Origin: Simplicispira psychrophila DSM 11588
Lineage (GTDB): Bacteria > Pseudomonadota > Gammaproteobacteria > Burkholderiales > Burkholderiaceae_C
Direction: 5' to 3'
Length of the DNA stretch: 64,000 nt
NCBI RefSeq assembly: GCF_000688255.1
Contig: NZ_JHYS01000002.1
Location: forward strand, 248,001 to 312,000
The stretch's first letter is position 1. Every line of letters begins with the position of its first letter. The notes under the pieces were generated by a model, which was given only the letters and a program-made list of their open reading frames with translations, did no database searches and had not been told where the DNA came from. The position numbers and the translations under genes are program-made. Shown here piece by piece: positions 7,840 to 17,377 of the stretch.

Positions 7840-9268
7840 CGCGGCTGATTTTCAGCATGTTGGTACCACCAGGGGCTCCCATGGGCTCGCCGCAGGTGAT
7901 GGCATACACGTCGCCGGTCTGCACAATGTTGCGGCTCTTGAGGTGGCCTTCGGCCTGCTCCAGGGCGGTGTCGCGGTCGGCGCTGGTGTCCATCAGCAGC
8001 GGTCGTACATTGCGGTACATGGCCATCTTGCGCTGCGTCGCCACCTTGGGTGTGAGGGCGTAGATCGGAATGTGGATGCGGTGCCGGCTCATCCACAAAG
8101 CGGTGGCCCCACTGTCGGTCATGGCGACGATGGCTTTGGCGCCCAGGTGGTGCGCGGTGAACAGCGCGCCCATGGCAATCGACTGGTCAATGCGGCCAAA
8201 CGTCCTGCCCGCAAAAGTGGCGTCCTGCTGGCTGTCTTCGGCGGCCTCGGCCGCCGCGCAGATTTTGGCGACTTCTTCCACCGTTTCCAGCGGATATTTG
8301 CCTGCAGCGGTCTCGGCGCTGAGCATTACGGCATCGGTACCATCGAGCACCGCGTTGGCCACGTCGCTGACTTCGGCGCGGGTCGGCACCGGATTGGTGA
8401 TCATGCTTTCCATCATCTGCGTCGCAGTAATGACGACTTTGTCCATGGCACGCGCCATGCGGATCATCTTTTTCTGCAGTGCCGGCACGGCGGCATTGCC
8501 CACTTCCACGGCCAGATCGCCACGTGCCACCATGATGCCGTCGCTCACGCGCAAAATGGCTTCGAGGTGTGGAATGGCTTCGGCGCGTTCGATTTTGGCA
8601 ATTAGGCCGGGCTTGTGCCGGTACTGTGCGGCGGCAACGTTGCACAGTTGGCGCGCCATTTCCATGTCGGTGGCGTTTTTGGGAAAGCTCACGGCGACAT
8701 AGTCGGCCTGGAAATCCATGGCGGTGCGGATGTCGTCCATGTCCTTGGCCGTCAGTGCCGGCGCCGTCAGACCACCGCCCTGTTTGTTGATGCCCTTGTT
8801 GTTGGACAGCTCGCCACCAATACGTACTGTGGTGTGCACTTCTTCGCCGCGCACCGCCTCAACCCTGAGCACGATCAGGCCATCGTTGAGCAGCAAGATG
8901 TCGCCAGCCTTCACATCGCGCGGCAATTCCTTGTAATCCAGGCCCACGCCGGCCAGATCACCCAGCTCCGTGCGCGAGGCATCAAGGATAAAAGAGTGGC
9001 CTTGCAGCAGCTGAATTTTTCCCTGCTCAAACCGACCCACGCGGATCTTGGGTCCCTGCAGGTCGGCCATGATGGCGACCTCACGCCCGGCGCGCTGGGA
9101 GGCGGCGCGCACGCTGGCCGCGCGGTCGATGTGGTCTTGTGCGCTGCCGTGGCTGAAATTGAGTCGAACCACATTCACTCCGGCCAAAATCATTTGCTCC
9201 AGCAACGCCGGGTCGCTGGAGGCGGGGCCCAGGGTGGCAACGATCTTGGTGGCACGGCGCAGCGTCAT
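7832..9268 (-). CDS. pyk: Pyruvate kinase
   Basis: A 478-residue glycolytic enzyme converting phosphoenolpyruvate and ADP to pyruvate and ATP. Signature stretches are TKIVATLGPASSDP at the N-terminus, GVNVVRLNFSHGS, IMVARGDLAVEVG and VVITATQMMESM, covering substrate, metal and potassium sites of the TIM barrel. The C-terminal alpha/beta domain carries IVAMTDSGATALWMSRHRI. AAGGAG lies seven bases before the ATG, an excellent ribosome site. The length fits the family. It belongs to the loose fba-pyk-pgk group on the minus strand. Confidence 0.97.
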   Translation of the reverse strand: MTLRRATKIVATLGPASSDPALLEQMILAGVNVVRLNFSHGSAQDHIDRAASVRAASQRAGREVAIMADLQGPKIRVGRFEQGKIQLLQGHSFILDASRTELGDLAGVGLDYKELPRDVKAGDILLLNDGLIVLRVEAVRGEEVHTTVRIGGELSNNKGINKQGGGLTAPALTAKDMDDIRTAMDFQADYVAVSFPKNATDMEMARQLCNVAAAQYRHKPGLIAKIERAEAIPHLEAILRVSDGIMVARGDLAVEVGNAAVPALQKKMIRMARAMDKVVITATQMMESMITNPVPTRAEVSDVANAVLDGTDAVMLSAETAAGKYPLETVEEVAKICAAAEAAEDSQQDATFAGRTFGRIDQSIAMGALFTAHHLGAKAIVAMTDSGATALWMSRHRIHIPIYALTPKVATQRKMAMYRNVRPLLMDTSADRDTALEQAEGHLKSRNIVQTGDVYAITCGEPMGAPGGTNMLKISRVS

Positions 9269-9361
9269 GGAAAGCTCCTTAGGTAATCAAGTTTCAATTT
9301 TTACATGGAAGGGGTGTCCTGAGCGCCCTTATTGCCAGAGATATCGCCCCCTCAAGTAGGC

Positions 9362-9387
9362 AAAAAAAAGACCGTCCATCGACGGTC
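9362..9387 (-). terminator. Rho-independent terminator after the FlgO-like gene
   Basis: On the minus strand GACCGTC-GATG-GACGGTC is a perfect 7-bp hairpin followed by eight T, about 30 bases past the stop codon of the FlgO-like gene and before pyk. Confidence 0.9.
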
Positions 9388-9417
9388 CTGGAGTCAGGGA
9401 CGAAGCGCTGGGTGATT

Positions 9418-9972
9418 TCAGCGCTGCACTTGCAGCAGGCGCTGCACGTCACGGTCGTTGGGCAGGGCGTAGTCGTGGCCGCGCACGATGCGGCTGTCTT
9501 CGGTGCGCACCAGCTTGAGGCTGACGTAGGTGTAGTTGGCGGCGGCAGAGTAGGTGCCGACCAGCACCATGGCCGCGTTGTGGTTGCGCGCAATGTCCTT
9601 GATTTCACGCGACAGCAGCAATTCGCCAGCGCCTTCCTTGACGAACACGTCGCCGCGCAGCTTGAGTTCCTTCACGTTGAAGCCCAGGGCCGCCATATGC
9701 GAGGCGTATTGCTCGGACAGCGTGCGCCCCAGCGGTGCCGAGCGGCTCATGTCGTTGACGTTGACCACGGTAGCCACCAGTACCGGGCCGGTGCCCAAAG
9801 TGGCCATTTCAAAGCCGGCGGTCAAGGTGGCGATGGCGTCGCGGCTGCTTTGAATGAACGGGCTGGAGGCCGCCTCCTGGTAGGTGGGCTCGGTGCGCAC
9901 CGGCGGGGCGCTGGCTGTGCAGCCCGCCAGCAGGGCGGCCGCTACAGCAGTGACAAGAACGGGTGTCTTCAT
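9418..9972 (-). CDS. FlgO-family outer membrane lipoprotein
   Basis: A 184-residue lipoprotein with a clear signal, MKTPVLVTAVAAALLAGC, and lipidated cysteine at residue 18. The remainder matches the FlgO domain as I know it from Vibrio: a nucleoside-like alpha/beta fold with VATVVNVNDMSRSAPLGRTLSEQYASHM, KELKLRGDVFV and AAMVLVGTYSAAANYTYVSLKLV. In Vibrio the protein is an outer membrane component needed for the flagellar H ring, but no flagellar genes are visible here, and many bacteria carry FlgO domains outside flagellar loci. Its start overlaps the stop of the upstream lipoprotein gene by four bases, so they form a translationally coupled pair ending at an intrinsic terminator. Confidence 0.85.
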   Translation of the reverse strand: MKTPVLVTAVAAALLAGCTASAPPVRTEPTYQEAASSPFIQSSRDAIATLTAGFEMATLGTGPVLVATVVNVNDMSRSAPLGRTLSEQYASHMAALGFNVKELKLRGDVFVKEGAGELLLSREIKDIARNHNAAMVLVGTYSAAANYTYVSLKLVRTEDSRIVRGHDYALPNDRDVQRLLQVQR

Positions 9973-10655
9973 TGCGTCACCACCTTCATGTTGACGTTGC
10001 GATAAGAGGAGCGCATGAACAGCGGTGCATCGACGTTTTCGAGGTAATACACGTCGGTTTTGCGGGCGATGTATTGGCCATCGCGTGTGACGGTGGTGGT
10101 CAGAATCATCTCGGTGTTGGTCGGTCCACCGGTATGGGTACTGGCGGCGTAGTCCATGGCTGCAGTCACGCCCAGGCCGGCCAGCAATTGCATATCGAGG
10201 TGCTGGTTGCGCAGGCCATAGGCAGCCATCAGGCCGCTGGCCAGCATGGTGAACTGGCCGGGAATGAAGTGGGGCCGATCACTGGTGTGCCGCACCACCT
10301 GGGTGTGGTAGGTCACCTCCAGCAAGGCTTGGTTGGGCATTTGCCGCACGCCAGCGCCGGTTTGTACCAGCTTGGTGATCAGAAACTCACGGAATGCCAG
10401 GTCAAACTCGCTTGGACTGGGCGGCAAGGCCACATGCAGCTGCGTGTTCGGGTCGATACCTGATTTTTCCAGTGTGCCCAGGGTTTGCGCCACGACATCG
10501 CGCGCCAGCAGGTCCCAATGGCCGGCGGAGCGCACTTTGGGCTGGACGGTGAGCTCAAAGTTCTCTGCCAGCGGAATAGGCGCTTTGCTGGCGCAGCCGG
10601 CCAGAACAGCGACTGCGCTGGCCCATATGGCCAGGCGGATGGTTTTTGAAAACAC
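9969..10655 (-). CDS. Putative lipoprotein paired with the FlgO-like protein
   Basis: A 228-residue protein. I chose the GTG start at 10655 because AGGGAAGGA lies seven bases before it and it gives a compact lipoprotein signal ending AVAVLAGC; the frame stays open upstream. The mature part includes ELTVQPKVRSAGHWDLLARD, and a region near the C-terminus reads TEMILTTTVTRDGQYIARK. I do not recognise the family. It is coupled to the FlgO-like gene downstream, which suggests that the two act together at the outer membrane, possibly as a secretion- or envelope-associated pair. Confidence 0.75.
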   Translation of the reverse strand: MFSKTIRLAIWASAVAVLAGCASKAPIPLAENFELTVQPKVRSAGHWDLLARDVVAQTLGTLEKSGIDPNTQLHVALPPSPSEFDLAFREFLITKLVQTGAGVRQMPNQALLEVTYHTQVVRHTSDRPHFIPGQFTMLASGLMAAYGLRNQHLDMQLLAGLGVTAAMDYAASTHTGGPTNTEMILTTTVTRDGQYIARKTDVYYLENVDAPLFMRSSYRNVNMKVVTQ

Positions 10656-10820
10656 GGTGATTCCTTCCCTACGAACAGACATGGTGTGCAGAAAAATCGC
10701 CACCCTGTACAAAACTGAAAATGACTTTCAGTGGGATTTTGCACAAAAACAAGAAAAAAAGCGGCGAAAAAGTTACATAAACAGCTGTTTTGTGGTTTTT
10801 ATCACAGTGCTGGTGCTGGT
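10656..10820. other. AT-rich intergenic gap between pgk and the lipoprotein pair
   Basis: A gap of about 165 bases, clearly richer in A/T than its surroundings, with no coding frame. It contains the perfect 12-bp palindrome AAACAGCTGTTT at 10779-10790. It probably holds the promoter of the lipoprotein pair and the end of the pgk transcript. Confidence 0.45.
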
Positions 10821-12023
10821 TTATGGTGCGCTTGCCGCAGCGCGTTTCTGCAGGATTTCGACAGCCGGTAAAACCTTTCCTTCCAGCATTTCCAAAAAGG
10901 CACCGCCGCCGGTGGAGATATAGCCGATCTGTTTTTCAATACCGTATTTGGCAATGGCGGCCAGCGTGTCGCCGCCGCCGGCAATACTGAAGGCGCTGGA
11001 TTCGGCAATGGCGTGGGCAATGGTGCGTGTGCCATTTTCAAAGGCCGGAAATTCAAATACCCCCACGGGGCCATTCCAGACAATAGTGCCGGCCGATGCC
11101 AATTGCTGCGCCAAGGCGCGTGCGGTATCGGGGCCAATATCCAGAATCAGGTCGTCGTCTTCGACTGCGTTGGCGGCCTTTACGGTGGCCGGTGCATCGG
11201 CAGAAAAAATTTTGGCGGTGACCACGTCGGTGGGAATCGGCACCTCCGCGCCGCGCGCCTTCATGGCGTCGATCACGGCGCGGGCTTCTGGCACCAAATC
11301 AGGCTCGCACAGGCTTTTGCCAATCGGCAGGCCGGCGGCCAGCATGAAGGTGTTGGCAATGCCGCCGCCCACAATCAGTCGATCGACCTTGTCGGCCAGG
11401 CTTTTGAGGATGGTCAGCTTGGTCGATACCTTGGAGCCGGCAACGATGGCGGTCAGCGGGCGCTTCGGGTGCGCCAGCGCCTGGGTGATGGCATCGATCT
11501 CAGCCGACAGCAGCGGGCCGGCGCAGGCGATGGGCGCGTATTGCGCAATGCCATAGGTCGTGCCTTCGGCGCGGTGTGCGGTGCCGAAAGCATCGTTGAC
11601 AAAAATATCGCACAGCGCGGCCAGTTGGCGTGCCAGCGCTTCGGTGTTTTTCTTCTCGCCAATGTTGACGCGGCAGTTCTCCAGCAGCACCACCTGGCCG
11701 GGCTGGACATCAACACCGCCGAGCCAGTTGGAGCGCAGCGGCACCTCGCAACCCAGCAACTCGGACAGGCGCGCGGCCACAACGGCGAGCGAGTCTTCGG
11801 GTTTGAACGCGCCTTCTGTGGGGCGTCCGAGGTGGCTGGTGACCATCACGGCGGCGCCAGCGTCCAATGCCATGCGGATGCACGCCAGCGAGGCGCGAAT
11901 ACGCGTGTCTTCGGTGATGTGGCCTTGTGCGTCGAGCGGCACGTTCAGGTCGGCACGGATAAAGACGCGTTGGCCACGGGGCTGGCCCTGGGCACACAGA
12001 TCAGAAAAGCGAAGAATAGTCAT
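10821..12023 (-). CDS. pgk: Phosphoglycerate kinase
   Basis: A 400-residue enzyme transferring phosphate between 1,3-bisphosphoglycerate and ADP. It begins [17 protein letters not shown]; a TTG 18 bases earlier would add six residues, but the ATG matches relatives better. Conserved stretches are [43 protein letters not shown], the nucleotide-site [12 protein letters not shown] and [17 protein letters not shown] near the end. The length is slightly under that of E. coli Pgk but normal for this group. It stands on the same strand as pyk and fba. Confidence 0.97.
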   Translation of the reverse strand: MTILRFSDLCAQGQPRGQRVFIRADLNVPLDAQGHITEDTRIRASLACIRMALDAGAAVMVTSHLGRPTEGAFKPEDSLAVVAARLSELLGCEVPLRSNWLGGVDVQPGQVVLLENCRVNIGEKKNTEALARQLAALCDIFVNDAFGTAHRAEGTTYGIAQYAPIACAGPLLSAEIDAITQALAHPKRPLTAIVAGSKVSTKLTILKSLADKVDRLIVGGGIANTFMLAAGLPIGKSLCEPDLVPEARAVIDAMKARGAEVPIPTDVVTAKIFSADAPATVKAANAVEDDDLILDIGPDTARALAQQLASAGTIVWNGPVGVFEFPAFENGTRTIAHAIAESSAFSIAGGGDTLAAIAKYGIEKQIGYISTGGGAFLEMLEGKVLPAVEILQKRAAASAP

Positions 12024-12092
12024 GGCAAAAGAGTCCGGCAAATCAGGGGGAGAGCAGGGCCGCCATTGTAGGCAGGCCCCTGCACGCGAAAC

Positions 12093-12428
12093 TTACCAAC
12101 CCAGAGCGATGTGCAGCGGTAAATAAACGGTCATGCCGACCACGATGGTGCCCAGAATGCCGCGGCGCCAGAAATAGTAAGCACTTGCGCACAGTACGCC
12201 GGGCAGGCGGGCATCTTGCAGGGTATGGATGAGCTGGCCCTGCACCATGGCGATTTCTGGCGCAATGACGGCGGTCAGTGCGGCCAGGGGGGCGTATTTG
12301 AGGCCGCGCCGCAGCCAATCGGGCATGGGAATCTCGCGCTCGGGCAACATGAAGAAGGCGCGCGTGATGAGGGTGATCAGCGCCAGTCCGGCAATCGCCA
12401 CCAGGGGCATCAGCCAGTCCCCGGTCAT
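12093..12428 (-). CDS. azlD: AzlD-family branched-chain amino acid export subunit
   Basis: A 111-residue membrane protein with four hydrophobic helices, of the AzlD/YgaH type. Distinguishing stretches are LALITLITRAFFMLPERE near the N-terminus and LRRGLKYAPLAALTAVIAPEI in the middle. It overlaps the upstream azlC gene by four bases (ATGA). AzlC and AzlD together form a small exporter; in other bacteria it carries branched-chain amino acids. The substrate here cannot be told from the sequence. Confidence 0.92.
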   Translation of the reverse strand: MTGDWLMPLVAIAGLALITLITRAFFMLPEREIPMPDWLRRGLKYAPLAALTAVIAPEIAMVQGQLIHTLQDARLPGVLCASAYYFWRRGILGTIVVGMTVYLPLHIALGW

Positions 12429-13174
12429 GGCGGACTCTCTTCGGGTGGTCTCGGTGTGTGTTTTGGCGTACGGCGCCGTTCGATGCTTTCGACCAGAAGA
12501 CCGGTCACCACGGCAGCAGCAATTGCCACCAAGATGTTGAGTTTCAGCGGCAAGGCAAAGGCGGCAATGGCGACGCTGGCGGCCACACCCATGGCCAGCC
12601 AGGTAGCGCGGTCAAAGACCAGCGAGAGCAGCACGCCGAGCAAGGCCAGCACCCCGGCAAAGCCCAGCCCCCAGGATAGCGGGATCACGTGGGCCAGCAA
12701 GATACCGGCCACCGACGGCACTTGCCACGCCAGCCAGTTGACGCTGGCCGCGCCCCAGAAATAGGGCACCTGGTTCGGCTCAGGCACTGGTTTGGGGTAG
12801 CGCTTCATGAAGGCGACAAAGATGACGTCGCCGCTGAAGTAGCCCAGCGTCACGCGCTGGCGCCGTGGCAGGTGCTGAAAATAGCTGCGCCACATACTGC
12901 TGAAAATCACAAAACGCAAATTGACGCAGGCTGCTGTCAGCCACACTACCCACAGCGGGCCGCCGACGGCCAGCAAGGGAATGACGGCCAATTGGGCGCT
13001 GCCGGCGTACACCAGCAGCGACATGATCAGCGCCAGTGGCACCGACATGCCGCTCTTGACCATGGCCACGCCGGTCACCAGTCCCCAGGCACCGACGCCC
13101 ACGCCGACACTGAACATGTCGGAGACACCGAGGCGAAAGTGCGGGTTGCGCAGGGTGGCGCGCAGCGTCGTCAT
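12425..13174 (-). CDS. azlC: AzlC-family branched-chain amino acid exporter, large subunit
   Basis: A 249-residue protein with multiple membrane helices and the AzlC/YgaZ signature: GVGAWGLVTGVAMVKSGMS, SLLVYAGSAQLAVIPLL and VNLRFVIFSSMWRSYF. The C-terminal tail is proline- and arginine-rich and probably cytoplasmic. It is coupled to azlD by a four-base overlap and should form the exporter with it. Eighteen bases downstream of fmt, it may be transcribed with def and fmt. Confidence 0.93.
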   Translation of the reverse strand: MTTLRATLRNPHFRLGVSDMFSVGVGVGAWGLVTGVAMVKSGMSVPLALIMSLLVYAGSAQLAVIPLLAVGGPLWVVWLTAACVNLRFVIFSSMWRSYFQHLPRRQRVTLGYFSGDVIFVAFMKRYPKPVPEPNQVPYFWGAASVNWLAWQVPSVAGILLAHVIPLSWGLGFAGVLALLGVLLSLVFDRATWLAMGVAASVAIAAFALPLKLNILVAIAAAVVTGLLVESIERRRTPKHTPRPPEESPP

Positions 13175-13191
13175 GGCGCAGGCGGTGCGGC

Positions 13192-14157
13192 TCAGGCGCC
13201 CAGCACGCTGCCCGGCGGCAGATCAAAGCCGCGCAGAAAGTCGGCAGCGGCCAAGCGCTTGCCGCCGGCGCGTTGCAGCACTGTCAGCCGCAAAGCGGTG
13301 TTATCACCGCAGGCCACGGTGATTCCAGCGTCATTTATAGACAAAATGTGCCCGCAGCCCTTTAGATCCGTGTGCTGGTAGCTATCAATTTCATAACTCC
13401 ATAGTTTGATAACGTCAGCGCCGAACGTAGTACTGGCACCGGGGAACGGGTCAAAAGCGCGGATGCGCTGGCCAATGGTGGTGGCGGGCAGCGACCAATC
13501 GATGTTGCTTTCAGCTTTCTCGATCTTGTGTGCGTAGGTGATGCCTTCTGCTGGCTGCACCACGGGTTGCCGCGTGCCTTGGCCCGCTTGCTGCAGCGCT
13601 TCGAGCACCATCGGCCCGCCCAAAGCCGCCAATCGGTCGTGCAGGCTGGCGGTGGTGTCGGTGTCGGCAATGGCCAGACTGCGGGTCAACAACATGGCGC
13701 CGGTGTCCAGGCCGGCGTCCATTTGCATGATGGTGACGCCGGTGGTGGCGTCGCCAGCTTCAATCGCGCGGTGGATGGGTGCGGCGCCGCGCCAGCGCGG
13801 TAGCAGGCTGGCGTGGATGTTCAGGCAGCCGTAGCGCGGCAGGTCGAGCACCCATTGCGGCAGGATCAGTCCGTAGGCGGCGACCACCATCACCTCGGCA
13901 TCGGCTTGCCGCAGGGCGTCGCGCGCAGTAGCGGCATCTTCGGGGTATTTGCCGTCCAAGCGCAGGCTGCGCGGCTGGGCGACGGCAATGCCGTGATCCA
14001 GCGCGCATTGCTTGACGGGTGAGGCCTGCAGCTTCAGGCCGCGCCCGGCCGGGCGGTCGGGCTGGGTCAGCACCAGCGGCACCGAAAAACCGGCGTCCAG
14101 CAGATGCTGCAGGGCGGTACGGGCAAATTCGGGCGTGCCCGCAAAAACAACCTTCAT
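13192..14157 (-). CDS. fmt: Methionyl-tRNA formyltransferase
   Basis: A 321-residue enzyme that formylates initiator Met-tRNA with 10-formyl-tetrahydrofolate. Visible motifs are [35 protein letters not shown], the active-site [20 protein letters not shown] with the catalytic asparagine and histidine nearby (NIHASLLP), and [14 protein letters not shown]. The C-terminal OB-fold domain contains an unusual stretch, about residues 255-270 ([16 protein letters not shown]), which is the translation of a dispersed palindromic repeat copy at 13355-13396; the frame is kept. It overlaps def by four bases (ATGA), the classic def-fmt arrangement. Confidence 0.96.
   Translation of the reverse strand: MKVVFAGTPEFARTALQHLLDAGFSVPLVLTQPDRPAGRGLKLQASPVKQCALDHGIAVAQPRSLRLDGKYPEDAATARDALRQADAEVMVVAAYGLILPQWVLDLPRYGCLNIHASLLPRWRGAAPIHRAIEAGDATTGVTIMQMDAGLDTGAMLLTRSLAIADTDTTASLHDRLAALGGPMVLEALQQAGQGTRQPVVQPAEGITYAHKIEKAESNIDWSLPATTIGQRIRAFDPFPGASTTFGADVIKLWSYEIDSYQHTDLKGCGHILSINDAGITVACGDNTALRLTVLQRAGGKRLAAADFLRGFDLPPGSVLGA
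13355..13396. repeat. Dispersed palindromic repeat, copy inside fmt
   Basis: The + strand reads CCCTTTAGATCCGTGTGCTG then GTAGCTATCAA, matching the half-element at 55185-55212 and other intergenic copies. It is translated in frame as part of Fmt. Confidence 0.72.
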
Positions 14158-14663
14158 TCAGCGGCCTCGCGCTGCATCTTGACCATCTTGGTCTTGATGC
14201 GGTTGCGCTTGAGGGGGGAGAGGTATTCGACAAACACCTTGCCCAGCAGGTGGTCCATCTCGTGCTGCAGACACACTGCCAGCGTGTCTTCGGCTTTGAT
14301 GGTACGCACTTGGCCGTGCTCGTCGAGCGCGCGCACATGCACGGCAATGGCGCGTTCGACGCCATCGTAAATGCCGGGTACCGACAGGCAGCCTTCATCA
14401 CCGACGTGGGTTTCGGGACTGGCCCAGACGATTTCGGGGTTGATGACCACCAGCGGCTGGTTGCGCTCTTCAGAGACGTCAATCACCACGATGCGCTCAT
14501 GCACGTTGACCTGCGTGGCGGCCAAGCCAATGCCATGGGCGTCGTACATGGTCGCCAGCATGTCGGTGATGATGGCCCGGACACGCTCATCGACGGCCTG
14601 CACCGGTCGTGCGACAGTGTGCAGGCGTGGATCGGGATAACAAAGAATGGGAAGAATGGCCAT
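14154..14663 (-). CDS. def: Peptide deformylase
   Basis: A 169-residue metalloenzyme that removes the N-formyl group from nascent proteins. All three hallmarks are present: [11 protein letters not shown] (motif 1), EGCLSVPG with the metal-binding cysteine (motif 2) and [12 protein letters not shown] with the HExxH-like pair QHEMDH (motif 3). The start [15 protein letters not shown] is preferred; an ATG six bases earlier is in frame. The coupled gene fmt follows with an ATGA overlap, so enzymes that add and remove the formyl group are made together. Confidence 0.97.
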   Translation of the reverse strand: MAILPILCYPDPRLHTVARPVQAVDERVRAIITDMLATMYDAHGIGLAATQVNVHERIVVIDVSEERNQPLVVINPEIVWASPETHVGDEGCLSVPGIYDGVERAIAVHVRALDEHGQVRTIKAEDTLAVCLQHEMDHLLGKVFVEYLSPLKRNRIKTKMVKMQREAAE

Positions 14664-14840
14664 GGTCACAAAAAAAAGGTGTCGCTATTTTCGCCACTTT
14701 TGCCTGGGTGCGCCCCGTCAAGCCAATAATCATTGCCCAATCAAGGGCTTGGGCTGAAAATCCCCGGTGATTTGTAACGTATTTAGCCGCATAGCCTGGT
14801 GCCCAGGCGTCCAACGGCGCTAGCCAGGGGCGATTTAGCA

Positions 14841-16082
14841 ATGCATCACACCAACCACCCGCAAGCACATTTTGGCGCTGTGTCGCGCGCCGCCTTGGGG
14901 GCGCTCACCCTGCTGGTCGCCGTGTGCGGCACGGCTTCGGTGCTGGCACACACACCGCCCGCCACGGCCAATGAGCGCGCCACGGCGCAGCAAGTGGCAG
15001 AAAAAGGCCTGCCACTGGCCGAACTGACGCCCAATGCACCCGATCACTACGTGGTCCAGCGCGGCGACACGCTGTGGGGCATTGCCGGCCTGTACCTGCG
15101 CCGTCCCTGGTACTGGCCACAGCTGTGGGGCATGAACCGGCAAGCCATTGCCAACCCGCACCTGATCTACTCTGGGCAGACGCTTACCCTGGAGCGCCAG
15201 GACGGCGTGGCCCGCCTGCGCACCGGTACCCACGGGGCCCAGGGCGCACCGGGCGCGCTGGAAACGGTGCGCATTTCACCCCGTACCCGCAGCGCAAGCC
15301 TGAGCGACACCGCCCTGCCGACACTCAAGCCACACCTGATCGAGCCCTTCCTGGTCGAGCCGCTGGTGGTGGAGGCGATGGTTCTGGAGCAGGCGCCGCG
15401 CATTGTTGCCACGGTGGATGACCGCGTGCTGATGACCACCGGAGACCGTGCCTACGCACGCGGCGAAGCGGCCGATCCGCTGCGCGCCGAGCCCGGCCAG
15501 CCGCGCCTGTACCGCATCGTGCGCCAGGCGGTGCCCCTGAAAGATCCGCTCACCCAGGAGGTGCTGGGCTACGAGGCGCTGTATGTTGGCAAGGCCGAAC
15601 TGGTGCGCGGTGAATCGACCGAAGAAAGTGCCAATGGCAAGGGCGGCAGGGTGTCTGAATATGTCCCGGCGACGATCGATATTCTCTCCGCCAAAGAAGA
15701 AATTCGTGCGGGCGACCGCCTGCTGCCGGAGCCACCCCGCGCCTTCATGAATTACACGCCGCACGCCCCGCAAACCGAGGTCGATGCGCGGGTGGTTTCC
15801 ATTTATGGCAGCGGCGCCGTTGCCAATGCGGCGCAGAACCAGGTGATTGCCATCAATCTGGGCGAGCAGGATGGCCTGCAGACCGGCCATGTGCTGAGCC
15901 TGCTTACCCAGGGTGAGCGCATCAAGGACACCACCGATCCTTCGCGTCCGGTCATTAAACTGCCCAGCGAGAGCAACGGCATGGCGATCGTGTTTCGCAC
16001 CTTCGAGCGCGTCTCGTATGCCTTGATTCTGGATGTGCGCAACACCGTGCGGGTGGGCGACCGGCTCGTCAACCCGCAATAA
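14841..16082 (+). CDS. Exported LysM-domain protein
   Basis: A 413-residue secreted or periplasmic protein. The ATG at 14841, preceded by AGGGG, gives MHHTNHPQAHFGAVSR followed by a hydrophobic segment and an Ala-rich cleavage region (VLAHTPPATA). A LysM peptidoglycan-binding domain follows at about residues 68-112, with HYVVQRGDTLWGIAGLYL and NPHLIYSGQTLTL. The rest is a large region of unknown fold found with LysM in many betaproteobacteria next to dprA. Its stop TAA overlaps the dprA ATG by one base (TAATG), so the two are co-transcribed; they lie divergent from def-fmt. Confidence 0.9.
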   Translation: MHHTNHPQAHFGAVSRAALGALTLLVAVCGTASVLAHTPPATANERATAQQVAEKGLPLAELTPNAPDHYVVQRGDTLWGIAGLYLRRPWYWPQLWGMNRQAIANPHLIYSGQTLTLERQDGVARLRTGTHGAQGAPGALETVRISPRTRSASLSDTALPTLKPHLIEPFLVEPLVVEAMVLEQAPRIVATVDDRVLMTTGDRAYARGEAADPLRAEPGQPRLYRIVRQAVPLKDPLTQEVLGYEALYVGKAELVRGESTEESANGKGGRVSEYVPATIDILSAKEEIRAGDRLLPEPPRAFMNYTPHAPQTEVDARVVSIYGSGAVANAAQNQVIAINLGEQDGLQTGHVLSLLTQGERIKDTTDPSRPVIKLPSESNGMAIVFRTFERVSYALILDVRNTVRVGDRLVNPQ

Positions 16083-17347
16083 TGGCCGATCTGCTGCCGA
16101 TGGCTGCGCTGCCTGAAATAGTTTGTTGCATGGAACGCGATGACCTCTGCGCTTGGTTGCGCCTGACGCTCACGCCCGGCATTGGCAACGCTGCAGCGCG
16201 GCGCCTGCTGCAGGCCTTTGGTCTGCCCCAGGCTATTTTTCAGCAGTCCTTCCATGCCTTGCAGCAGTGCGTGACGGCGGTGCAGGCCCAGGCGTTGTTG
16301 CAAGAGCCCGCCGGATTGGCGGCGCTGCTGGACACCACCTGGCAATGGTTGCATGCGGCTCCCTCAGGCGGGCCAGCGCGCACCCTGTTGGCGCTGGGCG
16401 ATGTCCAATACCCGTCCTTGCTGCTGGAGACAGAAGACCCACCGCTGCTGCTGTACCTGCTCGGCGCTGCGCGCTTTATCGGCCCGGGCGCCGAGCCATT
16501 TCCGCGCGGCACCTGTCTGGCCATCGTAGGTAGCCGCCACCCGACGGCGCAAGGACAGGACAACGCGCGGCAGTTTGCCCGCGCCTTGCGCGCCACCGGC
16601 CTGACGATTGTCTCGGGGTTGGCGCTGGGGGTGGATGCTGCCGCCCATGAGGGCGCGCTGGCCGATGCCCAGGAGAGCGACAGCACGCCGGCCACGCTGG
16701 CCATCGTCGGCACCGGCCTGGACCGGGTGTATCCACGCCGCCACCTCGATCTGGCCCACCGCATTGCCGCCCATGGCCTGCTGGTGAGCGAATACCCACT
16801 CGGCACGCCGCCGCTGCCGGGCAATTTCCCCAAGCGCAACCGCATCATTGCCGGCCTGTCGCAAGGCACGCTGGTGGTCGAGGCTGCGCCCGCATCGGGC
16901 TCGCTGATCACGGCGCGCCTGGCGTCCGAGCAAGGACGTGAGGTGTTTGCCATTCCCGGCTCCATCCACGCGCCGCAGTCACGCGGTTGCCATGCGCTGA
17001 TTCGGCAAGGCGCCAAACTGGTCGAAACGGCCCAGGACGTGCTGGAAGAGTTGCACTTGTCCAGTCCAGTGGGTTTGACCGGCCTCGGTAGCCGGGCTGC
17101 AGCGCCAGCAACTGCCCGCTCCAAGCGTCCCCTGCCGTCCTTGCTGCCACTGCCCCAGCAGCGCCTGGAGGTGCCAGATACTGCGCTGTTGCAAGCGTTG
17201 GGCTACGAGCCGGCGGGGTTGGATGCCCTGCAGGCACGCACCGGCCTGGCCACGGCCACATTGCAGGTGGAGCTGCTGGAGCTGGAACTGGCGGGCGAGA
17301 TAGCACGCCTGCCGGGCGGCTTGTTTCAAAGGCTGGGGCGCGGTTGA
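16082..17347 (+). CDS. dprA: DNA-processing protein A (transformation)
   Basis: A 421-residue DprA/Smf protein that loads RecA on incoming single-stranded DNA during natural transformation. The Rossmann-like core is clear: LAIVGSRHPTAQGQDNAR, GLTIVSGLALGVDAAAHEG, VGTGLDRVYPRRH, LPGNFPKRNRIIAGLSQ, VEAAPASGSLITARLA and EVFAIPGSIHAPQSRGCH. An N-terminal helix-hairpin region lies at about residues 20-50 and a C-terminal winged-helix region near 355-415. The start at 16082 couples to the LysM gene; an alternative ATG at 16130 (MERDDLCAWLRL) fits the usual DprA N-terminus and may be the real one. Confidence 0.95.
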   Translation: MADLLPMAALPEIVCCMERDDLCAWLRLTLTPGIGNAAARRLLQAFGLPQAIFQQSFHALQQCVTAVQAQALLQEPAGLAALLDTTWQWLHAAPSGGPARTLLALGDVQYPSLLLETEDPPLLLYLLGAARFIGPGAEPFPRGTCLAIVGSRHPTAQGQDNARQFARALRATGLTIVSGLALGVDAAAHEGALADAQESDSTPATLAIVGTGLDRVYPRRHLDLAHRIAAHGLLVSEYPLGTPPLPGNFPKRNRIIAGLSQGTLVVEAAPASGSLITARLASEQGREVFAIPGSIHAPQSRGCHALIRQGAKLVETAQDVLEELHLSSPVGLTGLGSRAAAPATARSKRPLPSLLPLPQQRLEVPDTALLQALGYEPAGLDALQARTGLATATLQVELLELELAGEIARLPGGLFQRLGRG

Positions 17348-17377
17348 AGCGCGCTGCCGTCGGCGTTTACCGGGTAT

